From Kordia algicida (GTDB lineage: Bacteria > Bacteroidota > Bacteroidia > Flavobacteriales > Flavobacteriaceae), in NCBI RefSeq assembly GCF_051013375.1, contig NZ_CP142125.1: a stretch of DNA of 64,000 nt; one strand, 5' to 3'. Positions within the stretch are counted from its first letter, which is position 1. The number at the start of each line of letters is the position of its first letter. Positions 15,612 to 23,973 of the stretch are shown here, in pieces. The notes below the pieces were generated by a model that was not told the DNA's origin, ran no database searches, and worked only from the letters and a program-made list of their open reading frames with translations. The translations under genes and the position numbers were made by a program.

Positions 15612-15633
15612 TTGTTTGGTTTTCAAGAATTAA

Positions 15634-15669
15634 AAAAGTCCTTATGAATGGTGTTTCAAAAGGACTTTT
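15634..15669 (-). terminator. Attenuator terminator before the sulfite reductase gene
   Basis: AAAAGTCCTT (15634-15643) pairs with AAGGACTTTT (15660-15669), followed on the minus strand by six T residues ending about 20 bases before the ATG at 15611. An intrinsic terminator placed just before a gene and after a short Cys-rich ORF is the classic layout of an attenuator. Its 5' arm (15657-15664 in plus coordinates) is perfectly complementary over 8 bases to the end of the leader ORF (15702-15709). Confidence 0.82.
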
Positions 15670-15695
15670 ATTGAGTTATGTATATGAGTTTTACG

Positions 15696-15779
15696 TCATG
15701 TTCCTTTTGGTGTACGAAAAATGTGAGAGCAACACATACAGTTGCAGTTCATGATATGTTTGTTTGAAGTTTTCATCAT
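15696..15779 (-). CDS. Cys-rich leader peptide (attenuation) of the sulfite reductase operon
   Basis: A 27-codon ORF. Residues 10-18 read MNCNCMCCS, so codons 12, 14, 16 and 17 are Cys and 10 and 15 are Met, in a proteome where Cys is rare. The ORF ends 27 bases before an intrinsic terminator that precedes the sulfite reductase gene. Bases 15702-15709 (codons for Pro24-Lys25-Gly26) can pair perfectly with the 5' arm of that terminator. If the ribosome stalls on Cys codons for lack of Cys-tRNA, this pairing would form and disrupt the terminator. If it reads to the stop, it would cover the region and the terminator would form. Two similar peptides precede metY. The start at 15779 could equally be the ATG at 15776. 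Confidence 0.78.
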   Translation of the reverse strand: MMKTSNKHIMNCNCMCCSHIFRTPKGT

Positions 15780-15822
15780 ATTTGATGTTGTTTTGTTTTT
15801 CTTAATTTTATTTTTAGCCTAA

Positions 15823-15846
15823 CTGTCAAATCGAGTGCAGTCGAGA
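15823..15846. repeat. Dispersed small palindrome, CTCGACT..CGCTCGA family
   Basis: On the minus strand this reads TCTCGACTGCACTCGATTTG followed by ACAG. It lies immediately after the cysN stop codon and before the Cys-rich leader. Compare 2690-2713 and 20454-20477. Confidence 0.55.
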
Positions 15847-15847
15847 T

Positions 15848-17095
15848 TTATTTAATAAACCCAACGCCTGCGGTTGTATTGGTTTGTAAATCGATCAAGA
15901 TGAAACCACCGTTGTATTTGTTATCTTGATAACTATCATAAAATAACGGTTTGTTGAGTTTGAGCTGAATGTTGCCAATTTCATTGAGTTGCAATTGAGA
16001 CGCTGCTGTTTTTTCTACTGAAAAATTGGTTTCTTCAATCGTATCTACTTCTACAATTTTTGCCAAGACATTGTGAACGCCGTGTTGCAAACCATATTTT
16101 GTAGCTGCTGTCAACGGTTTTTTGTCCATCCAACAAACGGTAGCTTGCAGTTCTTTTGCAATTTTTGGTGGTTCATTGGTTTTTACAATCATGTCGCCTC
16201 TGCTCACATTGACATCATCTTCCAGCGTAAGCGTGATGGAACTTCCTATTCCTGCTTTGTCAAATTTTTCATCATAAAAATAGATTTCTTTTACTGTTGA
16301 TTGTGTTCCTGAAGGTAGCACGGTAACTTGATCGCCTACAGAGATTTCGCCACCATATAGTTTTCCCGCATATCCTCTAAAGTCATGATAATCTTCTGTT
16401 TTTGGTCGGATGACTGTTTGTACAGGAAAACGCGTTTGTGCTTCTTCATAGACATCTTGCACCTGAATTTCTTCTAAGTGTTCCACCAAGGTTTTCCCTT
16501 TGTACCAAGTCATATTTTGTGATGATTTGACTACGTTGTCTCCTTGCAGCGCGCTTACAGGAATGCAGGTTATGTTTTGTTCTTTGTAAGTAGATTTTGA
16601 GATAAGTTCCTGAATTTCTTGTTGAACTGCATTGTATTTTTCTTCTGAGTAATCGACCAAATCCATTTTATTTACCGCAATAATAATGTCTTTTATACGT
16701 AATAGATTGTTGATGTAAAAGTGACGCGATGTTTGTTCAATGACTCCTTTTCTGGCATCAATGAGAATGATGGCTACTTGTGAGGTTGATGCGCCCGTAA
16801 CCATGTTTCTAGTGTATTCTACATGTCCTGGCGTATCGGCAATGATGTAACTTCTGTGTTGTGTTGAAAAATAGATATGTGCCACATCGATGGTGATTCC
16901 TTGCTCGCGCTCTGCGACTAATCCGTCGGTTGCGAGTGAAAAATCTAGATAGTCAAATCCTCTTTGTTTGCTCTTTTTTTCTATGGCTTCGAGTTTGTCG
17001 TCTGTGAGCGATTGTGTATCGTACAGAATTCTACCAATTAAGGTACTTTTTCCATCATCGACGCTTCCTGCGGTTGCTATTTTTAGTACTTCCAT
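15848..17095 (-). CDS. cysN: Sulfate adenylyltransferase subunit 1 (GTPase)
   Basis: 415 residues, an EF-Tu-like GTPase. G1 is AGSVDDGKSTLIGR (from residue 9), the switch II motif is DTPGHVEYTRNM near 88, and the guanine-specificity motif is NKMD near 145. With CysD it makes adenylylsulfate (APS) from ATP and sulfate, using GTP hydrolysis. The protein ends after the two beta-barrel domains; there is no fused APS kinase (CysC) domain. It sits 90 bases after cysD in the DUF2061-cysH-cysD-cysN operon. Confidence 0.95.
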   Translation of the reverse strand: MEVLKIATAGSVDDGKSTLIGRILYDTQSLTDDKLEAIEKKSKQRGFDYLDFSLATDGLVAEREQGITIDVAHIYFSTQHRSYIIADTPGHVEYTRNMVTGASTSQVAIILIDARKGVIEQTSRHFYINNLLRIKDIIIAVNKMDLVDYSEEKYNAVQQEIQELISKSTYKEQNITCIPVSALQGDNVVKSSQNMTWYKGKTLVEHLEEIQVQDVYEEAQTRFPVQTVIRPKTEDYHDFRGYAGKLYGGEISVGDQVTVLPSGTQSTVKEIYFYDEKFDKAGIGSSITLTLEDDVNVSRGDMIVKTNEPPKIAKELQATVCWMDKKPLTAATKYGLQHGVHNVLAKIVEVDTIEETNFSVEKTAASQLQLNEIGNIQLKLNKPLFYDSYQDNKYNGGFILIDLQTNTTAGVGFIK

Positions 17096-17185
17096 TTTTT
17101 TATGCTAGCTGTTAGCTTGTTCTTATTTATTTTCTGCTAAAGGCTAATCGCCAATAGCTAAGGGCAAAATTTTCTAAAGAAAATT

Positions 17186-18091
17186 TTAAAAATATCCTTG
17201 TTGTTTTCTTTTTTCCATGGCTGCTTCCGAGCGTTTGTCATCAATTCGTGCGCCACGTTCTGAAATGGTAGATTGTCGTATTTCTTGTACTACCGAAGCA
17301 ATGTCGTATGCGTTTGAGAGTACTGCTGCCGTACAACTCATGTCACCAACTGTTCTAAACCGAATGACGCGTTCTTCTGTTTTTTCATCTTCTTCACGAT
17401 AGACAACATCATCATTTGCAGACCAGATTAATCCGTCTCTTAAAAATGTTGCTCGTGTGTGTGCAAAGTAGATGGATGGAATTTCAATGTTTTCTTTTTC
17501 GATGTAACTCCACACGTCTAGTTCTGTCCAATTGGATATTGGAAATACACGTACATTTTGTCCATGATTAATTTTCCCGTTGAGCATATCAAATACTTCT
17601 GGGCGTTGATTTTTTTCATCCCATTGTCCAAAGTCATCTCTTACGGAAAAAATTCGTTCTTTGGCACGTGCTTTTTCTTCATCGCGTCGCGCGCCACCAA
17701 TACAAGCATCAAAACCAAATTCTTCTATCGCATCTAATAGGGTTTCCGTTTGCAGTATGTTTCTGCTTGCGTATTTCCCTGTTTCTTCTTGTACTTTTCC
17801 CGCGTCAATATTGTCTTGTACGTTTCTTACGATGAGTTGTAAGCCTAGTTTCTTTACAAGTCTGTCACGAAATTCAATAGTTTCCGGGAAATTGTGACCT
17901 GTATCAATGTGCAATAGTGGAAACGGAATTTTTGCCGGAAAGAAGGCTTTTTGCGCCAATCTTACCAACGTAATCGAATCTTTTCCTCCAGAAAATAACA
18001 ATACTGGTTTTTCAAATTGTGCGACGACTTCTCTGAAAATATGTATCGCTTCACTTTCTAAAATGTTTGTTTGTAATACTTTCGTACTCAT
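17186..18091 (-). CDS. cysD: Sulfate adenylyltransferase subunit 2
   Basis: 301 residues of the PP-loop ATP pyrophosphatase family. The PP-loop is FSGGKDS (Ser34-Ser39 region). Other conserved parts are LHIDTGHNFPETIEFRD near 65, GGARRDEEKARAKERIFS near 138, and the C-terminal ERGARIDDKRSEAAMEKRKQ. It adenylylates sulfate as partner of CysN. It lies 10 bases after the cysH stop codon. A perfect AAAATTTTC/GAAAATTTT inverted repeat covers the stop codon, but it lacks a T tract and is unlikely to terminate. Confidence 0.95.
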   Translation of the reverse strand: MSTKVLQTNILESEAIHIFREVVAQFEKPVLLFSGGKDSITLVRLAQKAFFPAKIPFPLLHIDTGHNFPETIEFRDRLVKKLGLQLIVRNVQDNIDAGKVQEETGKYASRNILQTETLLDAIEEFGFDACIGGARRDEEKARAKERIFSVRDDFGQWDEKNQRPEVFDMLNGKINHGQNVRVFPISNWTELDVWSYIEKENIEIPSIYFAHTRATFLRDGLIWSANDDVVYREEDEKTEERVIRFRTVGDMSCTAAVLSNAYDIASVVQEIRQSTISERGARIDDKRSEAAMEKRKQQGYF

Positions 18092-18101
18092 GTTTTTGTT
18101 C

Positions 18102-18716
18102 TTATGAATGCAGTCCGCATTCTCTGTTTTCTAATACTTTTGTTGGATCGAAATAGTTGAATTCGTTTGGAATTTGATGTGCTTCTAGGTATTCGTCTAA
18201 TTGCGCATCTGACCAATGATAGAACGGACTTACTTTCAAAACGCCATCTTTTCCAAGAGAAACAATATCTATAGAATCGCGAAAAGCAGTTTGTCCTTTT
18301 CTTAGGTTTGTAAACCAAATTTTTGGCTTATGAAATTCCATTGCTCGTTTAAAAGGTTCTAACTTTACTTGTTGGGTAAATAGTTGATGCTTTTCATCGT
18401 TTACATCTGGAATTCCCAATACAATGTCTCTGTGTGCAGCCGTTTGTTTTGGTACATATAAATCAATGTTTAGGTTTAATTGTTCTATTAATGTTTCAGC
18501 ATGTTTGTAGGTGTTTGGCGTGTTGTAACCAGTATCACACCAAATTACGTCAATGTCTGGCTTCACTTGTGTACACGCATGTAATATTGCACCTTCATAC
18601 GGTCTGAAATTTGTAGTTACGACCGCTTTTCCTTCTTGTGAAACCGCCCAAGCAATGATTTCATCAGGTGATTTTTCACGTACTATTTCGTTTATTTTTT
18701 GAATGTCTGTTTGCAT
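18102..18716 (-). CDS. cysH: Phosphoadenylylsulfate (PAPS/APS) reductase
   Basis: 204 residues, shorter than E. coli CysH (244). Conserved features are WCDTGYNTPNTYKHAE near 59, the region FTNLRKGQTAFRDSI near 135, and the C-terminal catalytic ECGLHS with Cys200. It reduces activated sulfate to sulfite using thioredoxin or glutaredoxin. Only three cysteines are present and none of the paired cysteines that hold the [4Fe-4S] cluster in APS reductases, so by sequence it belongs to the cluster-free class. No APS kinase gene is present in the window, which leaves the true substrate (APS or PAPS) open. One base separates it from DUF2061. Confidence 0.9.
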   Translation of the reverse strand: MQTDIQKINEIVREKSPDEIIAWAVSQEGKAVVTTNFRPYEGAILHACTQVKPDIDVIWCDTGYNTPNTYKHAETLIEQLNLNIDLYVPKQTAAHRDIVLGIPDVNDEKHQLFTQQVKLEPFKRAMEFHKPKIWFTNLRKGQTAFRDSIDIVSLGKDGVLKVSPFYHWSDAQLDEYLEAHQIPNEFNYFDPTKVLENRECGLHS

Positions 18717-18717
18717 T

Positions 18718-18969
18718 TTATTTTCCCCATTTTATAGTGTTCCACAATCGTTCATGAAAAAAGTATAGCACCATTTTTGTCAACATTTCTATAGATCCAA
18801 TCGCAAAAGCCATTGTTAAGGTTCCTGTAATTAGCCAAGAGATTAAAACCGTATCTAAGGTTCCGATAACTCTCCAACTGATTGATTTTACAAAGCTTCG
18901 CAATGGTTTTTCAGAGTGAACATCTGTTTTGTAATTGCTTTTATTTTTGATTATTTGATTTAAAATCAT
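18718..18969 (-). CDS. DUF2061 small membrane protein
   Basis: 83 residues. The DUF2061 core is KSISWRVIGTLDTVLISWLI followed by TGTLTMAFAIG and ending ERLWNTIKWGK. Two hydrophobic segments (about 36-50 and 53-75) suggest an inner-membrane hairpin. Genes of this family are often found with cysteine biosynthesis operons, and here it is the first gene of the cysHDN operon. A role in sulfate or sulfite handling is plausible but unproven. The promoter is probably at 19021-19028. Confidence 0.85.
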   Translation of the reverse strand: MILNQIIKNKSNYKTDVHSEKPLRSFVKSISWRVIGTLDTVLISWLITGTLTMAFAIGSIEMLTKMVLYFFHERLWNTIKWGK

Positions 18970-19020
18970 GTCAATTTTTATTAAAATACTATTACTCTAT
19001 AGACTTACTAGATTATTTAT

Positions 19021-19056
19021 CAAATGTATTTCTTTTTTTTAGAAAGACATACATTT
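19021..19056 (-). promoter_or_regulatory. Promoter of the cysHDN operon with overlapping inverted repeat (possible operator)
   Basis: TACATTTG on the minus strand (19021-19028) is a perfect Bacteroidota -7 box about 52 bases before the DUF2061 start; a TTG at the -33 spacing is not evident. The box is overlapped by an inverted repeat, AAATGTATTTCTTT (19022-19035) against AAAGACATACATTT (19043-19056), 13 of 14 positions paired with a 7-base spacer. It has no T tract, so an operator is more likely than a terminator of metZ, which ends at 19083. Confidence 0.5.
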
Positions 19057-19082
19057 TTTATTAAAAAGTGTTGAACTTTTTT

Positions 19083-20249
19083 TTAGCTTAAAGCTTGATT
19101 TAAATCTTCAATGATATCATATACATTTTCCAATCCTACAGAAACCCGAATGAGTCCATCTGTAATACTGGTTTCCAATCGATCTTCCACCGATAGTTTA
19201 CTGTGCGTGGTTGATGCAGGATGCGTTACAATACTTCGTGCATCTCCCAAATTTGCTGATAGTGAACACATTTTTATGCTATTTAAAAATTTTCTTCCTG
19301 CATCTACGCCACCTTTTACTTCAAACGAAACTACGTTTCCGCCAAGTTTCATCTGCTTTTTAGCAATTTCGTATTGTGGATGCGACTTTAAGAACGGATA
19401 TTTTACCCAATTTACTTGTGGATGTTCTTCCAGAAATTCTGCAACTTTTAAGGCATTTTCACAATGACGATCTACACGAACAACTAAAGTTTCCAAACTT
19501 TTTGATAAAACCCACGCATTGAATGGCGATAATGCTGGACCTGTGTTTCTTGCGAATAGATAGATTTCACGAATTAAATCGGCACGACCAACCGTTACGC
19601 CACCTAATACACGACCTTGTCCATCAATGAGTTTTGTTGCGGAATGAATGACCAAATCTGCTCCAAATTTGATCGGTTGTTGTAAATATGGTGTGGCAAA
19701 ACAGTTGTCTATGATGAGAATTAGGTTGTGTTTTTTGGCAATTTTTCCTAAAGTTTCTAGATTGATGATATCAACTGCTGGATTTGTTGGTGATTCAGCA
19801 TACAATACTTTTGTATTTGGCTGAATTAAAGATTCAATTTTGTCAATTTCGTTGACTTTGAAATAGCTCGTTTCAATGTTCCATTTTGGTAAAAACTTTG
19901 TAAATAGACTATTTGTTGAACCAAAAATAGATCGTGAAGATACAATATGATCGCCACTATTGAGCAATGCTGCAAAGGTTGAAAATACTGCCGACATTCC
20001 TGTTGCAAAAGCGTGTCCGGCTGCTGCACCTTCTAATTTACAGATTTTTGATACAAATTCGGAGGTATTCGGATTCGTAAATCGGCTATAAATATTCCGT
20101 TGTTTTTCTTCCGCAAAGGAAGCGCGCATGTCTTCAGCATCTTCAAAGACAAAGCTTGAGGTTAGGTATAACGGATTGGAATGTTCAAGAAAACTGGAGC
20201 GTTCGAGTTGTGTTCGAATCGCTTGAGTTTCTATATGTTGTGAGTTCAT
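19083..20249 (-). CDS. metZ: Trans-sulfuration PLP enzyme (O-succinylhomoserine sulfhydrylase / cystathionine gamma-synthase type)
   Basis: 388 residues of the Cys/Met metabolism PLP family (fold type I). Substrate-phosphate region YSRFTNPNTSEF near 55, ATGMSAVFSTFAALLNSGDHI near 85, and the PLP lysine in VIHSATKLIDGQGRVLGG near 195-200. The C-terminal SRSIVTHPASTTHSKL variant (GDARSIVTHPASTTH) is typical. It would convert activated homoserine plus sulfide to homocysteine, or plus cysteine to cystathionine. The exact activity cannot be read from sequence because metY encodes a second, different member of the family. It is separated from thrA by 266 bases. Confidence 0.82.
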   Translation of the reverse strand: MNSQHIETQAIRTQLERSSFLEHSNPLYLTSSFVFEDAEDMRASFAEEKQRNIYSRFTNPNTSEFVSKICKLEGAAAGHAFATGMSAVFSTFAALLNSGDHIVSSRSIFGSTNSLFTKFLPKWNIETSYFKVNEIDKIESLIQPNTKVLYAESPTNPAVDIINLETLGKIAKKHNLILIIDNCFATPYLQQPIKFGADLVIHSATKLIDGQGRVLGGVTVGRADLIREIYLFARNTGPALSPFNAWVLSKSLETLVVRVDRHCENALKVAEFLEEHPQVNWVKYPFLKSHPQYEIAKKQMKLGGNVVSFEVKGGVDAGRKFLNSIKMCSLSANLGDARSIVTHPASTTHSKLSVEDRLETSITDGLIRVSVGLENVYDIIEDLNQALS

Positions 20250-20515
20250 TTTTTGTTGTTTGTTTAGGTCGCTTTGCTCCTGTTATGAGTTGGTCGCTGC
20301 GCTCCGTTGTGTGTTTTGTTGTTTGTTGTTTGTTAATATGTTTTTTCTACTTTTTATTTCAAAACATAAACTGTTCAACTTATAAACCTATAAACTTCAA
20401 AATTGTTAATTTACTTGCTGGAACCTCATGAAACTTATATTGTTTCCAAGTATTCTCGACTTCGCTCGAATTGACACTTTTTCAATTTAACATTCAACAT
20501 TTAGCATTTATTATT
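20250..20515. other. Intergenic region between thrA and metZ
   Basis: 266 bases. It contains the palindrome at 20454-20477 and runs of short GTTTGTT-type repeats near 20310-20335. No leader peptide, riboswitch or clear terminator was found, so read-through from thrA into metZ is possible. Confidence 0.5.
20454..20477. repeat. Dispersed small palindrome, CTCGACT..CGCTCGA family
   Basis: TCTCGACTTCGCTCGAATTG followed by ACAC. Compare 2690-2713 and 15823-15846. Confidence 0.55.
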
Positions 20516-22918
20516 TTAAAGTTTTTCTGTTAATCGTAAGATATCTCCAAAAACGCCTCTTGCCGTAACTGCAGCGCCTGCGCCAGCTCCTTGAATGACT
20601 AAAGGTTGTTCTTTGTAAGCTTCCGTGTAAATTTCAAAAATAGAGTCTGAACCTTTTATTTGTCCCAAAGCACTATTGCTTGGCACAGAAATTAATTTGA
20701 CTTCCAAAACTCCTGTTTCCGTTGATAAATCGCCCACATAACGCAATACATGATTTTTTTGTTGATTGGCTTTGATGAGTTTGTAGGTTTGATCTAAATC
20801 GGTAATGTTATTTTTAAATTTTTGTAAACTGATCGCTTGTAAGTGTACTGGCAATAGGTTTTGAATGGTAATGTCTGAGAATTCGTGTTTTAAATCCAAT
20901 TCTCTGGCAAGGATTAATAATTTTCGTGCAACGTCATTTCCCGATAAGTCTTCACGCGCATCAGGTTCGGTAAAACCTTTTTCCTCAGCTTGTTTTAAAA
21001 CGGTACTAAATTCTACATCTTCCACAGAAAACGTATTGAAAAGATAACTTAACGAGCCTGAAAATACACCGCGAATTTTCTTTATTTTTTCGCCCGATTT
21101 GTGCAATAGTTTTATCGTATCAATCAATGGTAAACCAGCTCCTACATTGGTTTCGTACAAATAATTTTTTTGATGCTTTTTCAGTTCTTTTCGCAACGTA
21201 TCATAAAATGAGTACTCAACTGTGTTCGCAATTTTATTTGCCGAAACCAAATCGAAGCCATTATTAACTAAACTTATATAATTATGTATAAATTCTTTGC
21301 TCGCTGTTGTATCAACCGCAATTAAATTTTCGAGATGATTGTTTTTTGCGTAATCGATAATTTGTTGCACCGTGTACGCAACTTTTTCTTTTGGAAATGT
21401 TTCTTGCCAATTGTCAGCAATTCCGTTTTTGTCTAAATATACATGTTGTGAATCGGCGACAGCAAATACATTTAGCTTGATGTTATTTTTGTCTAATATG
21501 TCTTTTTTGCTTTGCACGATTTGATCGAGTAATGTTCCACCAACTAAACCTTTTCCAAAGACAGCGATGTTTATTTTTTTAGAGATTCCGAAGATTTGTC
21601 CATGAATCACATTGATTGCTTTGTGCAATTGTGTTTTTTTCACTACCAAACTCACGTTTTTTCCTGAAACCGTATTGTTAAATAGAATCGGAACAATTTG
21701 ATTTTTGATTAATGCATTGTATGGTTTGTGAAATTCGCTTAAGTTTTGCCCAACAATCGAGATGACTGCAACATCATCAATGACAGAGATTTTGTTGACA
21801 TCTTTGGTATAGAAATCATTTTCAAATTCACGTTCAAGCGCAATGATTGCATTGGAAGCTTGATTGGCATCAATTACCAAACCAATTCCACGTTCGGAAG
21901 AACCTTGCGAAATGATACTTACATTGATATCTTTTTCTCCGAGTGTTTTAAAAATGCGCGCATCTACACCAACTCTACCCAACAAGCCTCCGCCTTCTAA
22001 GTTTACCAAGGCAACATTGTCTAATACTGAAATCGATTTGATTCCTTTTTTGATTGTTTTTTGCTTGATGATTGTTCCTTCATCCGAACTGTTGAATGTG
22101 TTTAAGATGCGTAAAGGAATGTTTTTTTCAATGAGTGGAACAATGGTTTTTGCATGTAGAATGTTTGCGCCAAAGTTTGCCAATTCGTTCGCTTCATTGA
22201 ATGAGAGTTCTTCTATTTTTTTCGCATCCGCAACCAAATCTGGATTTGCTGTAAAGATTCCGTCTACATGTGTGTAATTTTGTAATTCTTCCGCATCTAA
22301 AAAATTAGCCAATAAAGCTGCCGTGTAATTGCTTCCGTTTCTTCCAAGTGTTGTGGTTTCATTGTTTTGATTCGATCCAATAAAACCTGTGACGATGTTT
22401 ACTGTTGTTCCATTGTGCGATTTGAAATGATTGATAACATTTTTTCGCGATATTACATCTAACGGACGTGCATTTCCAAAAACATTATCTGTTTTTATAA
22501 GGTTTCTGGCATCAGTAAAATGTGCATTGACACCTTCTTTTTTGAGCAGATTGGTAACCAATTTTGCTGCAATTATTTCGCCTTGAGAGACCACTTGATC
22601 TTTTATTTTTTCGCTGTAATCGCCCAATAGTGAAACACCTTGAAATAAATTTTCTAATGTTGTAAATTCCTCTGAAAAATCAACAGCTCTGTCTATTTGA
22701 CTTTGATAGGCTTTAAACGCTGTAAATTGCTCATGATAGGATTCTTTATGAGCGGCTTTTTCTAACATTTCCAATAACTCATCGGTGGCATTTCCACGTG
22801 CAGATAACACAACGGCAATATCTTCTTGCTGCTTTGCTTTGTCTCTTATGATTTGAATCGCTGTTTTGATTCCTTTTCCGTTAGCGAGTGATTTTCCGCC
22901 AAATTTTAATATTTTCAT
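20516..22918 (-). CDS. thrA: Bifunctional aspartate kinase / homoserine dehydrogenase
   Basis: 800 residues. The aspartokinase domain comes first (MKILKFGGKSLANGKGI; TTLGRNGSNYTAALLA near 195; ACT regulatory segments about 310-450, including VGVDARIFKTLGEKDINVSII). The homoserine dehydrogenase domain follows from about 470 (IAVFGKGLVGGTLLDQI, LYETNVGAGLPLIDTI near 592, EKGFTEPDAREDLSGNDVARKLLILARE near 650). It supplies homoserine from aspartate for methionine and threonine. It starts 20 bases after metX in the same operon, tying homoserine supply to Met demand. ACT domains suggest feedback control, usually by threonine in ThrA-type enzymes. Confidence 0.95.
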   Translation of the reverse strand: MKILKFGGKSLANGKGIKTAIQIIRDKAKQQEDIAVVLSARGNATDELLEMLEKAAHKESYHEQFTAFKAYQSQIDRAVDFSEEFTTLENLFQGVSLLGDYSEKIKDQVVSQGEIIAAKLVTNLLKKEGVNAHFTDARNLIKTDNVFGNARPLDVISRKNVINHFKSHNGTTVNIVTGFIGSNQNNETTTLGRNGSNYTAALLANFLDAEELQNYTHVDGIFTANPDLVADAKKIEELSFNEANELANFGANILHAKTIVPLIEKNIPLRILNTFNSSDEGTIIKQKTIKKGIKSISVLDNVALVNLEGGGLLGRVGVDARIFKTLGEKDINVSIISQGSSERGIGLVIDANQASNAIIALEREFENDFYTKDVNKISVIDDVAVISIVGQNLSEFHKPYNALIKNQIVPILFNNTVSGKNVSLVVKKTQLHKAINVIHGQIFGISKKINIAVFGKGLVGGTLLDQIVQSKKDILDKNNIKLNVFAVADSQHVYLDKNGIADNWQETFPKEKVAYTVQQIIDYAKNNHLENLIAVDTTASKEFIHNYISLVNNGFDLVSANKIANTVEYSFYDTLRKELKKHQKNYLYETNVGAGLPLIDTIKLLHKSGEKIKKIRGVFSGSLSYLFNTFSVEDVEFSTVLKQAEEKGFTEPDAREDLSGNDVARKLLILARELDLKHEFSDITIQNLLPVHLQAISLQKFKNNITDLDQTYKLIKANQQKNHVLRYVGDLSTETGVLEVKLISVPSNSALGQIKGSDSIFEIYTEAYKEQPLVIQGAGAGAAVTARGVFGDILRLTEKL

Positions 22919-22938
22919 TTCGTTTTGTGTTGTCCTTG

Positions 22939-23973
22939 TTAGATCGATGATTTTTGAACTTGAAATATGTTTCTGAGTAATAGACTCAATTGTCCAAATT
23001 CCATTAAAAATGCGTCGTGTCCGTGAATGGACTGAATTTCGTCGTGATATATGTTTTCTTTGACACGTTTGAGTCTCCTGAAGGTTTCAACATCTTCATC
23101 TGGTGAAAAAAATATGTCACTGTTGATACTTATAATGTGAATGTTTCCTGTAATTTTTGAAGCTACTTTTTCAAGTGATGTTCTACCTCTAGTAATATCG
23201 ATGGTTTTTAAAAGCTGATTCATCAGTTTGTATGCTGCCAATTGATAGCGTTGTTGCAATTTTTTTCCGTGATGTACCAACCAACTTTCGGTATTGAATA
23301 GTTCTTTTTCTGTATCGCGTGTTCGCTGAAATTTTACTTTGAGTGAAAAAGGTGTACGATAGCACAACATGGCATGAATACGAGCATCTTCAATCGGATT
23401 GCTAGAGTTTTCAAGGATACGTTCCTGCAAAAAGCAATTTCCAATTAACCAATCGGTCGATTTCCAATCGGCTGCAATCGGAATTAGATTTTGAATCAAA
23501 TTTGGTTCTAAGACTGCCATTTCCCAAGCAATTCCACCACCTAACGATCCGCCAATAGCGGCAAAAAGTTTGTTGATTTTTAAATATTCTAATCCTCTGA
23601 TGAATAGTTTAGCAATGTCTCTTGCCACAAAGTCCTTATAGTGTTTTATCAATCCTGTTTCTTGTGAAAAACCATTGCCTGGAATGTCGAAACTCAAAAT
23701 TTTAAAATGATTGGTATCAATACATTTACCATCTCCAATAAGCTTATTCCACCAACCATTTACACCTGTAACTTCTGAGTTTCCTGTCAGTGCATGATTT
23801 ACCAAAACGATTGGCGCATCTGCACTATCCGAACCTACAAGTTGGTAACTCAACTTTAGGTTTGGATAGTACGCGCCGCTTTCTGTAAAGAAATCTGAGA
23901 TCGTAATATGTGTTATTTTCTGTCTCAAAATAGCTGTTTTATGATGCTGGAATTCCCGCAGTAATTTTTTCAA
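22939..23973 (-). CDS. metX: Homoserine O-acetyltransferase family alpha/beta hydrolase
   Basis: 344 residues. Nucleophile elbow GGSLGGG with Ser143; the oxyanion-side segment VNHALTGNSEV near 58-68; acid and base in SDIFFSPDED near 285 and IHGHDAFLMEFG near 317. This is the MetX arrangement: acyl transfer to homoserine to make O-acetyl- (or O-succinyl-) homoserine for MetY/MetZ. The start lies inside the last 35 bases of metY, indicating translational coupling. The protein is somewhat diverged and shorter than canonical MetX (about 370-380 residues), so the acyl donor is uncertain. Confidence 0.85.
   Translation of the reverse strand: MKKLLREFQHHKTAILRQKITHITISDFFTESGAYYPNLKLSYQLVGSDSADAPIVLVNHALTGNSEVTGVNGWWNKLIGDGKCIDTNHFKILSFDIPGNGFSQETGLIKHYKDFVARDIAKLFIRGLEYLKINKLFAAIGGSLGGGIAWEMAVLEPNLIQNLIPIAADWKSTDWLIGNCFLQERILENSSNPIEDARIHAMLCYRTPFSLKVKFQRTRDTEKELFNTESWLVHHGKKLQQRYQLAAYKLMNQLLKTIDITRGRTSLEKVASKITGNIHIISINSDIFFSPDEDVETFRRLKRVKENIYHDEIQSIHGHDAFLMEFGQLSLLLRNIFQVQKSSI

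Noticed and set aside
15612..15626. TTG start for the sulfite reductase at 15626
   Set aside because: It is only a few bases from the attenuator T tract; the ATG at 15611 is normal and fits the family start.
17166..17187. AAAATTTTC/GAAAATTTT inverted repeat at the cysD stop as a terminator
   Set aside because: The stem is all A/T apart from one pair and has no T tract; cysN continues downstream on the same strand.
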